Part shown: piece by piece, positions 1 to 5,044 of the stretch
How the letters are laid out: each line of letters opens with the position of its first letter
Position numbering within the stretch: the stretch's first letter is position 1
Source of the DNA: Pseudomonadota bacterium
Lineage (GTDB): Bacteria > Pseudomonadota > Alphaproteobacteria > Rhizobiales > Hyphomicrobiaceae
Length of the DNA: 5,044 nt
NCBI GenBank assembly: GCA_023428365.1
Contig: JAEYYQ010000370.1
Span: forward strand, 1-5,044
Direction: 5' to 3'
Program-made: the position numbers and the translations under genes
The notes under the pieces: model-generated
Database searches by the model: none
What the model was told of the DNA's origin: nothing
What the model saw: the letters and a program-made list of their open reading frames with translations, nothing else

Positions 1-1766
1 CCGAAGCGCTTCGAATATTCGATGATGGTCGGCATACCCAGGTCCTGGGCCAGACGCACCGTCATCTGGATGCGCGCCTTCTCGATGCCGACGCGCAGCG
101 TGGATGGTCCGTATGACTTATCCTTGTTGTAGTTCTCGGGACGCCAGATGTCCTGTCCGGGCCCCTGCTCGATCTCGATCGGAGCATCGAGTACGAGGCT
201 GGTGGGCTTGTAGCCATTGTCGAGTGCAGCGGCATAAACCAACGGCTTATACGAGGAGCCAGGCTGGCGCCGGGCCTGCACGGCGCGGTCTAACTGGCTG
301 ATCGCGAACGAGAAGCCGCCAACCACCGCGAGAACACGGCCCGTATGCGGGTCCATGGCGACCAGGCCGCCACCCACTTCCGGGATCTGCATCAGGCTCC
401 AAGCCCCGGTCGGCTTGTCCGGATCCTTGGGCGCGACATAGATCACATCACCGGCACTCACGACATCCTCAGGCCGCTTCGGTGCCGCACCTTTGTTCCG
501 ATCCGTGGCGACGAACTTGCCGGCCCACTTCATCTCGTCGAACGACACTTCGACGGCTTCGCGCGCAGACACGAAGCTGCCGTCCTGCTGCCGTTCGGGC
601 CGCAGGCCGACAACAACCTTGGTCTTCTCGATCTGCAGCACGACGCCGAGCCGCCACGGCTGAATATCGCCGGGCGCTTCAATCTTAGTCAGCGCGAGGC
701 CCCAATCGCCCTCAGTCGGGATCTGTTGCACCGCGCCGCGCCATCCTCGGCTACGGTCGAAGTTGACGAGGCCGTCGATGAGTGCTCTGCGGGCCTGCCC
801 TTGCAGCGTGGGATCGAGTGTCGTGCGGACCGATAGTCCTCCGCCATAAAGTTTTTCCTCGCCATATTGAGCGAGCAGCGAACGGCGCACTTCCTCGGCG
901 AAGAATTCGGCGGCAAAGATGTGCGCGCCAAACGGGCGAATGTTTACTTCCAGAGGCTTGGCCTTGCCGGTTTCCGCCTGCTCGCGCGAGATGTAGCCAT
1001 TCTGGGTCATCTCTTCGAGAATCCAGTTCCGGCGCGCGGTGGCTTCCTTGGCCCGGCGGAACGGATGATAGTTATTGGGCGCCTTCGGCAGGGCTGCCAG
1101 ATAGGCTGCCTCCTCCGGGGTCAGATCCTTCAGCTCCTTGCTGAAGTAGTTGAGCGCCGCCGCCGCCACACCATACGAGCCGATGCCGAGATAGATTTCG
1201 TTCAGATACAGCTCGAGGATCTTGTCCTTCGAATACGCGCGCTCGATGCGGATGGCGAGGATCGCCTCCTTCAACTTGCGCTCGTATTTCTGCTCATTGG
1301 TCAAAAGGAAGTTCTTCGCGACCTGCTGCGTGATGGTCGACGCGCCTTCCGGACGACGGCCGGGATTCTGCAGGTTCTTGTAAAGGGCACGGCCAACGCC
1401 GAAAAAGTCGATGCCGCCGTGCTCGTAGAATCGTTTGTCCTCGGCTGAGAGGAATGCGCCCAGCACCAGCTTCGGGATCGTGTTGATAGGCACGAAGATG
1501 CGCCGTTCACGCGCATACTCGGCAATCAGCGCTCCATCGTGCGCGTGGATGCGGGTCATCACCGGCGGCTCGTACTCCGCCAGCTTCTCATAACTCGGAA
1601 GATCCTGGGAGGCGTGCCACAACAGATAGCCCGCTACCGCCGAGCCTGCGAGGAAGACGACGACGCCAGCCGCAAACCCCCAGCCAAGCAGACCGAGCAG
1701 GAGACTCTTCTGTCGCTTCTTCCGCCGCTTGGGAGCGGGCGGTGGTGGCAGAATGGGCGCGCGCAT
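1..1766 (-). CDS. mrcA: Class A penicillin-binding protein 1A (bifunctional transglycosylase/transpeptidase), 3' end outside window
   Basis: Inner-membrane enzyme that polymerises lipid II into glycan strands and crosslinks the peptides in the periplasm. I read 588 uninterrupted codons with no frameshift; the C-terminus, including the KTG motif, lies beyond position 1. Residues 13-20 are a basic stretch (KRRKKRQK), followed by one membrane anchor at about 21-49. The GT51 glycosyltransferase domain has its motifs intact: EDKRFYEHGG (109-118, catalytic E109), GASTITQQ (141-148), RKLKE (163-167) and KDKILELYLN (180-189). An OB-like linker region follows. The transpeptidase domain begins near MDPHTGRVLA (471) and carries the SxxK nucleophile motif SSYK (S504, K507). 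The second motif, normally SxN, reads A564-R565-I566, which is odd. The ATG at 1766 is preceded by GAGG only 3 bases upstream. The frame stays open upstream to a TAG at 1914-1916, so a non-ATG start further upstream is possible. The family and the conserved domain order are certain; the start is likely. Confidence 0.96.
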   Translation of the reverse strand, partial: MRAPILPPPPAPKRRKKRQKSLLLGLLGWGFAAGVVVFLAGSAVAGYLLWHASQDLPSYEKLAEYEPPVMTRIHAHDGALIAEYARERRIFVPINTIPKLVLGAFLSAEDKRFYEHGGIDFFGVGRALYKNLQNPGRRPEGASTITQQVAKNFLLTNEQKYERKLKEAILAIRIERAYSKDKILELYLNEIYLGIGSYGVAAAALNYFSKELKDLTPEEAAYLAALPKAPNNYHPFRRAKEATARRNWILEEMTQNGYISREQAETGKAKPLEVNIRPFGAHIFAAEFFAEEVRRSLLAQYGEEKLYGGGLSVRTTLDPTLQGQARRALIDGLVNFDRSRGWRGAVQQIPTEGDWGLALTKIEAPGDIQPWRLGVVLQIEKTKVVVGLRPERQQDGSFVSAREAVEVSFDEMKWAGKFVATDRNKGAAPKRPEDVVSAGDVIYVAPKDPDKPTGAWSLMQIPEVGGGLVAMDPHTGRVLAVVGGFSFAISQLDRAVQARRQPGSSYKPLVYAAALDNGYKPTSLVLDAPIEIEQGPGQDIWRPENYNKDKSYGPSTLRVGIEKARIQMTVRLAQDLGMPTIIEYSKRF

Positions 1767-1963
1767 GGACCTCGGCTTCTTGTCGAAGGGCAACCGTCTC
1801 GTCACACAACCAAACGGCAAGAAAACGGCGAGCTCACACTTATCACGAAATGCGGCGTCGCGAGCCCGCAAAAACAATTTGGACGATAGCCCCCATCGGC
1901 CGGAGAGCGTGACCTAAACGCGAATCACTTCAATAAGTTCTCCGTCGGCCAATGATAAACCAT
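1767..1963. other. amiC-mrcA intergenic gap
   Basis: These 197 bases separate the amiC stop from the chosen mrcA start. On the minus strand I see no convincing hairpin-plus-U terminator after amiC, so read-through into mrcA is plausible. I also see no clear sigma-70 promoter. An AT-only inverted repeat, ATAAA-CCA-TTTAT, at 1955-1967 overlaps the amiC stop codon but is too weak to call a terminator. One GAATC (a GANTC methylation site in alphaproteobacteria) lies at 1922-1926. If mrcA starts upstream of 1766, part of this gap is coding. Confidence 0.6.
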
Positions 1964-3259
1964 TTATGGCGATCGGAGAGCCCCTACCGCGCGTTTGGTA
2001 AAGAACGCTTCGATCGCAGCAGCAATTCCACCAGCCACCCGCTTCTGCCACTCAGCCGACCGCAGCAGCTTCAGATCCTCCGGATTGCTCATATAGCCAA
2101 GCTCGATGAGAACGGAAGGCGAATGTGTCTGTTTCAGCACCTTGAAGGCCGCTGACCTCTGGGGTTCGCGTGACAGCGCGATATGCTTGCGCAGCTCACC
2201 CGTCACGAGCCCGCGGAAGTCTGATGAAAAATCAGTGGTCTCCCGGCGCAGAAGATCGACGAGGATGTTGCGAACCGCGTCCTGGTTCTCTGCGGGCGTC
2301 GAATCCAGGCCCGCGAGCACGTCGGCTGCGTTCTCCTTTTCCGCGAGTCGCCGCGCCTGTTCGTCGGACGCGTGATCGGACAGCATATAGATCGTCCCGC
2401 CGCGAATGGCCTGCGCGATGGCGTCTTCAGCAACCGAGTCCGCGTGGATGGAAATGAACAAATCAGCTTGATTTTCAACGGAAATTCTTACCCGATCGTC
2501 CAAGGACACATAGACGTCGCTGTTGCGGGTCATCACAACCTTGTAGCGACCACTGGCATTCAGAAGTGCTCTGAGTTGCCTGCTGACCCCCAGCGCAATG
2601 TCCTTCTCGAGAAGCCCGCCCGAGCCGACTGCGCCCGGATCGACGCCGCCATGTCCGGCGTCGAGGATGATCACCGGCTTGGTTTTGCGCCGGGACTGCT
2701 GCTGCGGATCGGGCTCCGCTACGGCCGCGCGCAGGACTGGAGCGGCTTTCGGAGCCGACGCGCTGGCGCGATCCACTCGAGCCAGCTCAATCGCCAGAAT
2801 GGCTGCACCGCCGTCGATTTCCGATGCGTCCGCCTTAACGACCCTGACTGGGCCATGCGTGTCGATCACGAGCCGCGACTGGCGTGGGCCGAACAAGCCA
2901 TAGCGGAACGCCTTGATCAGACCCTGCGCCTTCTGCCCGTCGGCAGCATCGATGCGGAACTCAACCTCCGGAAGATCGACAACGACGCGATCAGGATCGG
3001 CCAGGACGGTCGCCTTGACCGCCACCTTCCGCGTCAGATCAAACACAAGGCGGGCCGTATCGCCTTGAGCTGTAACCTGACCGCGATGAGCCACGGGTTT
3101 GCCGCGCGGGGCTTTTTGCGGCGCCTGTACTGTGGTGGAAACGACCGGCGCCCAGTTTGCCGCCGCGTCAGCCTGCTGCGCCCATGCATTTTGCGCCGGC
3201 GCCAAGGCCAGCACAGCCAAGCCAAACGCTATCGCTACACCACGAATCGAAGCCCCCAA
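1964..3259 (-). CDS. amiC: Periplasmic N-acetylmuramoyl-L-alanine amidase with AMIN domain
   Basis: Zinc hydrolase that cleaves the bond between MurNAc and the stem peptide, used for septal wall splitting in the AmiA/B/C family. The 431-residue product begins with a signal peptide: a hydrophobic core at 8-22 and a likely cleavage site after AWA at 25-27. No twin-arginine is seen, so Sec export is likelier than the Tat route used by E. coli AmiC. An AMIN domain, a peptidoglycan/septum targeting module, spans about 58-160. An A/P/Q-rich linker follows. The Amidase_3 domain covers about 195-420 and has the expected residues: H203 in DAGHGG, E218 in LLEKD, H272 in SIHADS and catalytic E386 in LIELGY. 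The 295-350 segment, rich in R, E and L, matches the position of the autoinhibitory helix region of this family. The only usual start codon in frame before the signal peptide is a TTG at 3259. The frame is open upstream to a TAA at 3329-3331. It is probably co-oriented and perhaps co-transcribed with mrcA. Confidence 0.95.
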   Translation of the reverse strand: MGASIRGVAIAFGLAVLALAPAQNAWAQQADAAANWAPVVSTTVQAPQKAPRGKPVAHRGQVTAQGDTARLVFDLTRKVAVKATVLADPDRVVVDLPEVEFRIDAADGQKAQGLIKAFRYGLFGPRQSRLVIDTHGPVRVVKADASEIDGGAAILAIELARVDRASASAPKAAPVLRAAVAEPDPQQQSRRKTKPVIILDAGHGGVDPGAVGSGGLLEKDIALGVSRQLRALLNASGRYKVVMTRNSDVYVSLDDRVRISVENQADLFISIHADSVAEDAIAQAIRGGTIYMLSDHASDEQARRLAEKENAADVLAGLDSTPAENQDAVRNILVDLLRRETTDFSSDFRGLVTGELRKHIALSREPQRSAAFKVLKQTHSPSVLIELGYMSNPEDLKLLRSAEWQKRVAGGIAAAIEAFFTKRAVGALRSP

Positions 3260-3295
3260 CCGCTTCCAAATGACGCCGTTTATGACGCCAGTGCC

Positions 3296-3301
3296 CCTCC
3301 T
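3296..3301 (-). promoter_or_regulatory. Perfect Shine-Dalgarno AGGAGG, oddly far from the amiC start
   Basis: The minus strand reads AGGAGG here, just after a perfect hairpin. No ATG, GTG or TTG follows at normal spacing in any frame. In the amiC frame the nearest non-canonical options are ATA at 3283 and ATT at 3271, and the first TTG is at 3259, 36 bases on. A weaker GGAAG (3267-3263) sits only 3 bases before that TTG. The true amiC initiation codon is therefore uncertain. Confidence 0.45.
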
Positions 3302-3316
3302 GGTCGCTTTGCGACC
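3302..3316 (-). promoter_or_regulatory. Perfect 6-bp hairpin in the amiC 5' leader
   Basis: GGTCGC and GCGACC pair perfectly around a 3-base loop. The minus-strand transcript would carry it directly upstream of the AGGAGG. It has no U-run on either strand, so it is not an intrinsic terminator. A role in ribosome access or mRNA stability is inference. Confidence 0.5.
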
Positions 3317-3320
3317 GTGA

Positions 3321-3337
3321 TTAACGGGTTATTGACC
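3321..3337 (+). promoter_or_regulatory. CtrA-like box (TTAA-N7-TTGACC)
   Basis: The sequence TTAA, seven bases, then TTGACC differs at one base from the CtrA consensus TTAA-N7-TTAACC of alphaproteobacteria. It lies 62 bp upstream of the amiC TTG, inside the divergent promoter zone. CtrA controls many division and envelope genes in this class. A single near-match of this kind can arise by chance. Confidence 0.3.
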
Positions 3338-3354
3338 AAACCAAGGCATGACAA
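3328..3354 (-). promoter_or_regulatory. Candidate sigma-70 promoter for amiC
   Basis: The minus strand reads TTGTCA at 3354-3349 (5 of 6 to the -35 consensus, preceded by C as in the alphaproteobacterial CTTGNC form). A -10 candidate AATAAC lies at 3333-3328 after 15 bases; shifting two bases gives TAACCC at 17. It is correctly placed upstream of amiC, but the spacing or the -10 is imperfect in either reading. Confidence 0.35.
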
Positions 3355-3361
3355 GTAGGTC
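3332..3361 (+). promoter_or_regulatory. Candidate upstream rightward promoter
   Basis: TTGACC at 3332-3337 matches the -35 consensus at five bases. An 18-base spacer leads to a poor -10, TAGGTC, at 3356-3361. A start near 3368 would place the transcript just ahead of the GGAGGT and the 12-codon ORF. It overlaps the leftward amiC promoter candidate and the CtrA-like box. Confidence 0.22.
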
Positions 3362-3387
3362 GAGAACGGTCGTTGGAGGTGCGTGAC

Positions 3388-3426
3388 ATGCACAACACGC
3401 TTGCCTCGGCAAAGGTGAACACGTAA
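3388..3426 (+). CDS. Possible 12-codon leader ORF upstream of rne
   Basis: An ATG is preceded at an ideal 7-base spacing by GGAGGT (3375-3380), one of the strongest ribosome-binding sites in the window. It encodes MHNTLASAKVNT and ends in TAA. I recognise no family. It could be an upstream ORF of the rne transcript if transcription starts before 3375; if the promoter at 3401-3429 is the only one used, this ORF would not be transcribed with rne. Its short length makes chance occurrence possible. Confidence 0.3.
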   Translation: MHNTLASAKVNT

Positions 3427-3429
3427 AAC
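3401..3429 (+). promoter_or_regulatory. Candidate sigma-70 promoter for rne
   Basis: TTGCCT (3401-3406, preceded by C as in CTTGNC), an exact 17-base spacer, then TAAAAC (3424-3429). Each hexamer matches 4 of 6 consensus bases. Transcription from about 3436 would start just before the hairpin at 3441-3468 and give a leader of roughly 630 bases. The -35 lies inside the dyad TTGCC-TC-GGCAA (3401-3412), which could be an operator. Confidence 0.4.
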
Positions 3430-3581
3430 TCACCTCGCTCCGCGCCGGGGCTTAGTCTATGAGGCGCGACCCAGCAGGATCAGCAAGACATGCAGCCGGA
3501 GGCTGCGAGTTTCATGGTCCTTAAAGGCTCCGCGTCCAGCCGATCCGGCTCGGCATACAGGTGTCTAGCCCGCTTCGAAGT

Positions 3582-3616
3582 GGCGGCGTACCGCCCCTGG
3601 CGTCATCTTCGTCAGG
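3582..3616 (+). promoter_or_regulatory. Two abutting hairpins in the rne leader
   Basis: GGCGG (3582-3586) pairs with CCGCC (3591-3595) around a CGTA tetraloop. The next base starts a 7-bp stem, CCTGGCG (3596-3602) with CGTCAGG (3610-3616), which has one G-U pair and a 7-base loop. With no base between them they could stack end to end. No U-run follows, so this is not a terminator. Confidence 0.45.
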
Positions 3617-3680
3617 AACGCACCGTGCATGCGAAGCGCTTGATGATCACCTGAGACAATCTCGTCTCGTTCTTCCGCCC

Positions 3681-3704
3681 GGGAAAGGGGTGCGGGGAGC
3701 GGGG
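3681..3704 (+). promoter_or_regulatory. G-quadruplex motif in the rne leader
   Basis: There are four G-tracts, at 3681-3683 (GGG), 3687-3690, 3694-3697 and 3701-3704 (GGGG each). They are separated by three loops of exactly 3 bases (AAA, TGC, AGC). This satisfies the G3+N1-7 rule with short loops, favourable for a stable quadruplex. It lies on the rne sense strand, about 365 bases before the start codon, so it could form in the mRNA or in the non-template DNA. Confidence 0.6.
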
Positions 3705-3741
3705 CATTCGCCGGCGACTTAAAAGGCGCCATTCATCCATC

Positions 3742-3757
3742 GTCCCGTCAGCGGGAC
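3742..3757 (+). promoter_or_regulatory. Perfect 6-bp hairpin in the rne leader
   Basis: GTCCCG pairs with CGGGAC around a TCAG tetraloop. The bases after it are C-rich with scattered T, so it is a weak terminator candidate at best. Confidence 0.4.
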
Positions 3758-3851
3758 CAGTCTTCCCCTTGGGCCTTCATTTCGTGCTCAACGGGCGGGC
3801 TTAAGTAGTCAGAGATGCAGACCACGTCCACACGGTCATCGCGCAGGCTGA

Positions 3852-3881
3852 GGGGCTCTCTCCCAATATCGGGAGCGCCCT
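3852..3881 (+). promoter_or_regulatory. Two-part hairpin in the rne leader
   Basis: The inner stem is CTCCC (3860-3864) with GGGAG (3871-3875) around AATATC. The outer stem is GGGC (3853-3856) with GCCC (3877-3880), separated by a small internal loop (TCT against C). A G-U pair can extend the base. No U-run follows. Confidence 0.45.
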
Positions 3882-4054
3882 CGAAGCAGCTCGGACGCAT
3901 AGACGTCGCTCAGGCCAGGCCCTCCCAACAGACGCGGCCGGGACCCCTTTCCAGAACCCGTTTTTCACAACCAAACATAACGCGCGTCCATGACGGGCGC
4001 CCCGCAGACTTTGGCCGATCGGTCAGCGTTTGTGAGGAGCCGCGCCGCCGCGCG

Positions 4055-4059
4055 AAGGA
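4055..4059 (+). promoter_or_regulatory. rne ribosome-binding site
   Basis: AAGGA lies 9 bases upstream of the ATG at 4069. It supports that start over the internal ATG at codon 6 (4084). Confidence 0.7.
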
Positions 4060-4068
4060 CCCATTCAC

Positions 4069-5044
4069 ATGTCCAACAACAAAATGCTTATCGATGCCAC
4101 CCACCCGGAAGAGACACGGGTCGTGGTTCTCAAAGGCGGCCGCGTAGAGGAATTCGATTTCGAGTCCGCTGCACGTAAACTCCTCCGCGGCAATATTTTT
4201 CTGGCAAAAGTCACCCGCGTTGAACCTTCGCTGCAGGCGGCCTTCGTCGACTACGGCGGCAACCGGCATGGCTTCCTGGCCTTCAACGAAATCCACCCTG
4301 ACTATTACCAGATCCCGGTTGCCGACCGGCAGGCCCTGATCGAAGAAGAAGCCGCTGCCGATGCGGAAGAGGAAGCCGAGGCGGACGCAGCCGCGGATCG
4401 CCGTGCGGAACGGCGCTCTGCGACCCAGACCGAAGTCGAGGCCGACGAAGACGACGATCTGCCCGAAGAGGTGACACTCGACGTCACCGCCTTCCTGCCG
4501 CCCGAGCCGGAAGCCCCCTCGGCAACTGAGACGGAAGCCGAAGCCACGCCTTACAAGGTGATCGAGGCTACCACACCCGCTGACGAGACGATATCGGAAG
4601 CGGTCGTAGAGGTTGTGGTTGCCCCGGATGCTCCCACCGAGGCTGCTCCGGCTCTCGAAACAGCGCCCGAAGCCGAACCTGAAGCGGCGGCCGATCTGTC
4701 GGATACCCCGCAGCCCGTTGGCTTGGTGGAAGAAGTTGGCGTTGAAGAAGTCGGGGCTCCTGGAGCTGCCAACGGCTCCACCGAGGCCGAACAGGTCGAC
4801 AGCGTCGGCTCCGAGGATGCGCTCGAGGAATTGCCCTCCCGTCCCCGCCGCCGCCAGCGCAGCTACAAGATTCAGGAAGTCATCAAGCGCCGCCAGATCA
4901 TCCTGGTGCAGGTCGTCAAGGAAGAGCGCGGCAGCAAGGGCGCAGCACTCACCACCTACCTGTCGCTTGCCGGCCGCTACACGGTTCTGATGCCCAACAC
5001 GGCGCGCGGTGGCGGCATCAGCCGCAAGATCACCAACGCCGTTG
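4069..5044 (+). CDS. rne: Ribonuclease E/G, N-terminal part, 3' end outside window
   Basis: This is the main endoribonuclease of mRNA decay and rRNA/tRNA processing, and the likely scaffold of a degradosome. The window holds the first 325 codons without interruption. The N-terminus (MSNNKMLIDATHPEETRVVV) is typical of alphaproteobacterial RNase E. The S1 RNA-binding domain begins near residue 37 (GNIFLAKVTRVEPSLQAAFV, 41-60; GGNRHGFLAF, 63-72). It is then split by an acidic, Ala/Glu/Pro/Val-rich insertion at about 88-256, compared with the short loop in E. coli. It resumes after a basic cluster (RPRRRQR, 258-264) with SYKIQEVIKRRQIILVQVVK (265-284) and KEERGSKGAALTTYLSLAG (284-302). The MPN-x3-GGGISRKI segment (308-321) follows. 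The catalytic DNase I-like domain and zinc link lie beyond the window. Acidic S1 insertions are known in alphaproteobacterial RNase E. The start is supported by AAGGA at 4055-4059. Confidence 0.96.
   Translation, partial: MSNNKMLIDATHPEETRVVVLKGGRVEEFDFESAARKLLRGNIFLAKVTRVEPSLQAAFVDYGGNRHGFLAFNEIHPDYYQIPVADRQALIEEEAAADAEEEAEADAAADRRAERRSATQTEVEADEDDDLPEEVTLDVTAFLPPEPEAPSATETEAEATPYKVIEATTPADETISEAVVEVVVAPDAPTEAAPALETAPEAEPEAAADLSDTPQPVGLVEEVGVEEVGAPGAANGSTEAEQVDSVGSEDALEELPSRPRRRQRSYKIQEVIKRRQIILVQVVKEERGSKGAALTTYLSLAGRYTVLMPNTARGGGISRKITNAV

Larger units (their letters stand above)
3436..4068 (+). promoter_or_regulatory. Presumed long structured 5' leader of rne
   Basis: No convincing protein gene lies in this stretch. 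The rne-sense strand contains perfect short stems. They are CGCGCC/GGCGCG (3441-3446 with 3463-3468), GCAGCC/GGCTGC (3492-3506), GCCGA/TCGGC (3539-3554), two abutting stems at 3582-3616, TCGCCGGCGA (3708-3717), GTCCCG/CGGGAC (3742-3757), a two-part stem at 3852-3881, and GGGCGCCC at 3995-4002. A G-quadruplex motif lies at 3681-3704. A U-rich, probably unpaired stretch (3961-3979) follows. In enterobacteria, RNase E represses itself through stem-loops in a long rne 5' UTR. That the same applies here is inference, because no sequence similarity to that element was recognised. Confidence 0.45.

Noticed and set aside
2..13. Perfect 12-base palindrome CGAAGCGCTTCG
   Set aside because: It lies inside conserved mrcA coding sequence (EYSKRFG) and is explained by common codons.
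345..1448. Long plus-strand open frames (345-836 and 867-1448) opposite mrcA
   Set aside because: They are antisense shadows of the intact penicillin-binding protein frame, with no recognisable domain.
1922..1926. GANTC methylation site upstream of mrcA
   Set aside because: A 5-base degenerate site occurs often by chance. Another lies at 3244-3248, and no promoter context supports cell-cycle control here.
3270..3289. Repeated ATGACGCC 12 bases apart near the amiC start
   Set aside because: Only two 8-base copies are present, with no third unit or known binding motif, so chance is adequate.
2372..3358. A 328-codon open frame on the plus strand opposite amiC
   Set aside because: It lies antisense to a clearly recognised amidase with all catalytic residues, and its translation resembles no family. 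High-G+C antisense frames often stay open by chance.
3815..4147. A 110-codon plus-strand frame running into the start of rne
   Set aside because: It overlaps the rne start in another frame, has no good ribosome-binding site, and its Arg/Ser/Pro-rich product looks like translated leader sequence.
3910..4477. Minus-strand open frames (3910-4296 and 4283-4477) across the rne leader and start
   Set aside because: They are opposite the conserved RNase E coding sequence, have no recognisable motifs, and their composition reflects the acidic repeat codons read backwards.

Overview
This window looks chromosomal and comes from an alphaproteobacterium. The order Hyphomicrobiales (Rhizobiales) is the best guess, and genus cannot be settled by eye. 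The evidence is the high G+C coding sequence, the protein signatures, and a gene order familiar from that group: rne facing away from an amiC-mrcA pair. There are three protein genes. Two run leftward and one runs rightward. The mrcA and rne genes are cut by the window ends.

Layout: positions 1-1766 (minus strand) hold most of mrcA, a class A penicillin-binding protein (PBP1A) that polymerises and crosslinks peptidoglycan. Positions 1767-1963 are a short gap. Positions 1964-3259 (minus strand) hold amiC, an exported zinc N-acetylmuramoyl-L-alanine amidase with an AMIN targeting domain. Positions 3260-4068 are an unusually long, structured divergent intergenic region. Positions 4069-5044 (plus strand) hold the first 325 codons of rne (ribonuclease E/G), including a long acidic insertion inside its S1 RNA-binding domain.

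Function: the two leftward genes form an envelope-growth unit. One builds and crosslinks the wall, and the other cleaves it, probably at division. The rightward gene starts the major RNA-decay enzyme. The 809-bp divergent region probably carries back-to-back promoters and a long rne 5' leader. On the rne sense strand it holds several perfect short hairpins, a textbook four-tract G-quadruplex motif and a 12-codon open reading frame with a very strong Shine-Dalgarno. RNase E controls its own mRNA through its 5' UTR in enterobacteria, so a structured leader fits, but the connection here is inference.

I saw no mobile element, CRISPR array, tRNA or rRNA. The most interesting points are the PBP1A transpeptidase SxN motif reading A-R-I, the G-quadruplex and hairpin series in the presumed rne leader, and the crowded divergent promoter zone with a CtrA-like box. 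I did not find evidence for a wholly new multi-gene system.
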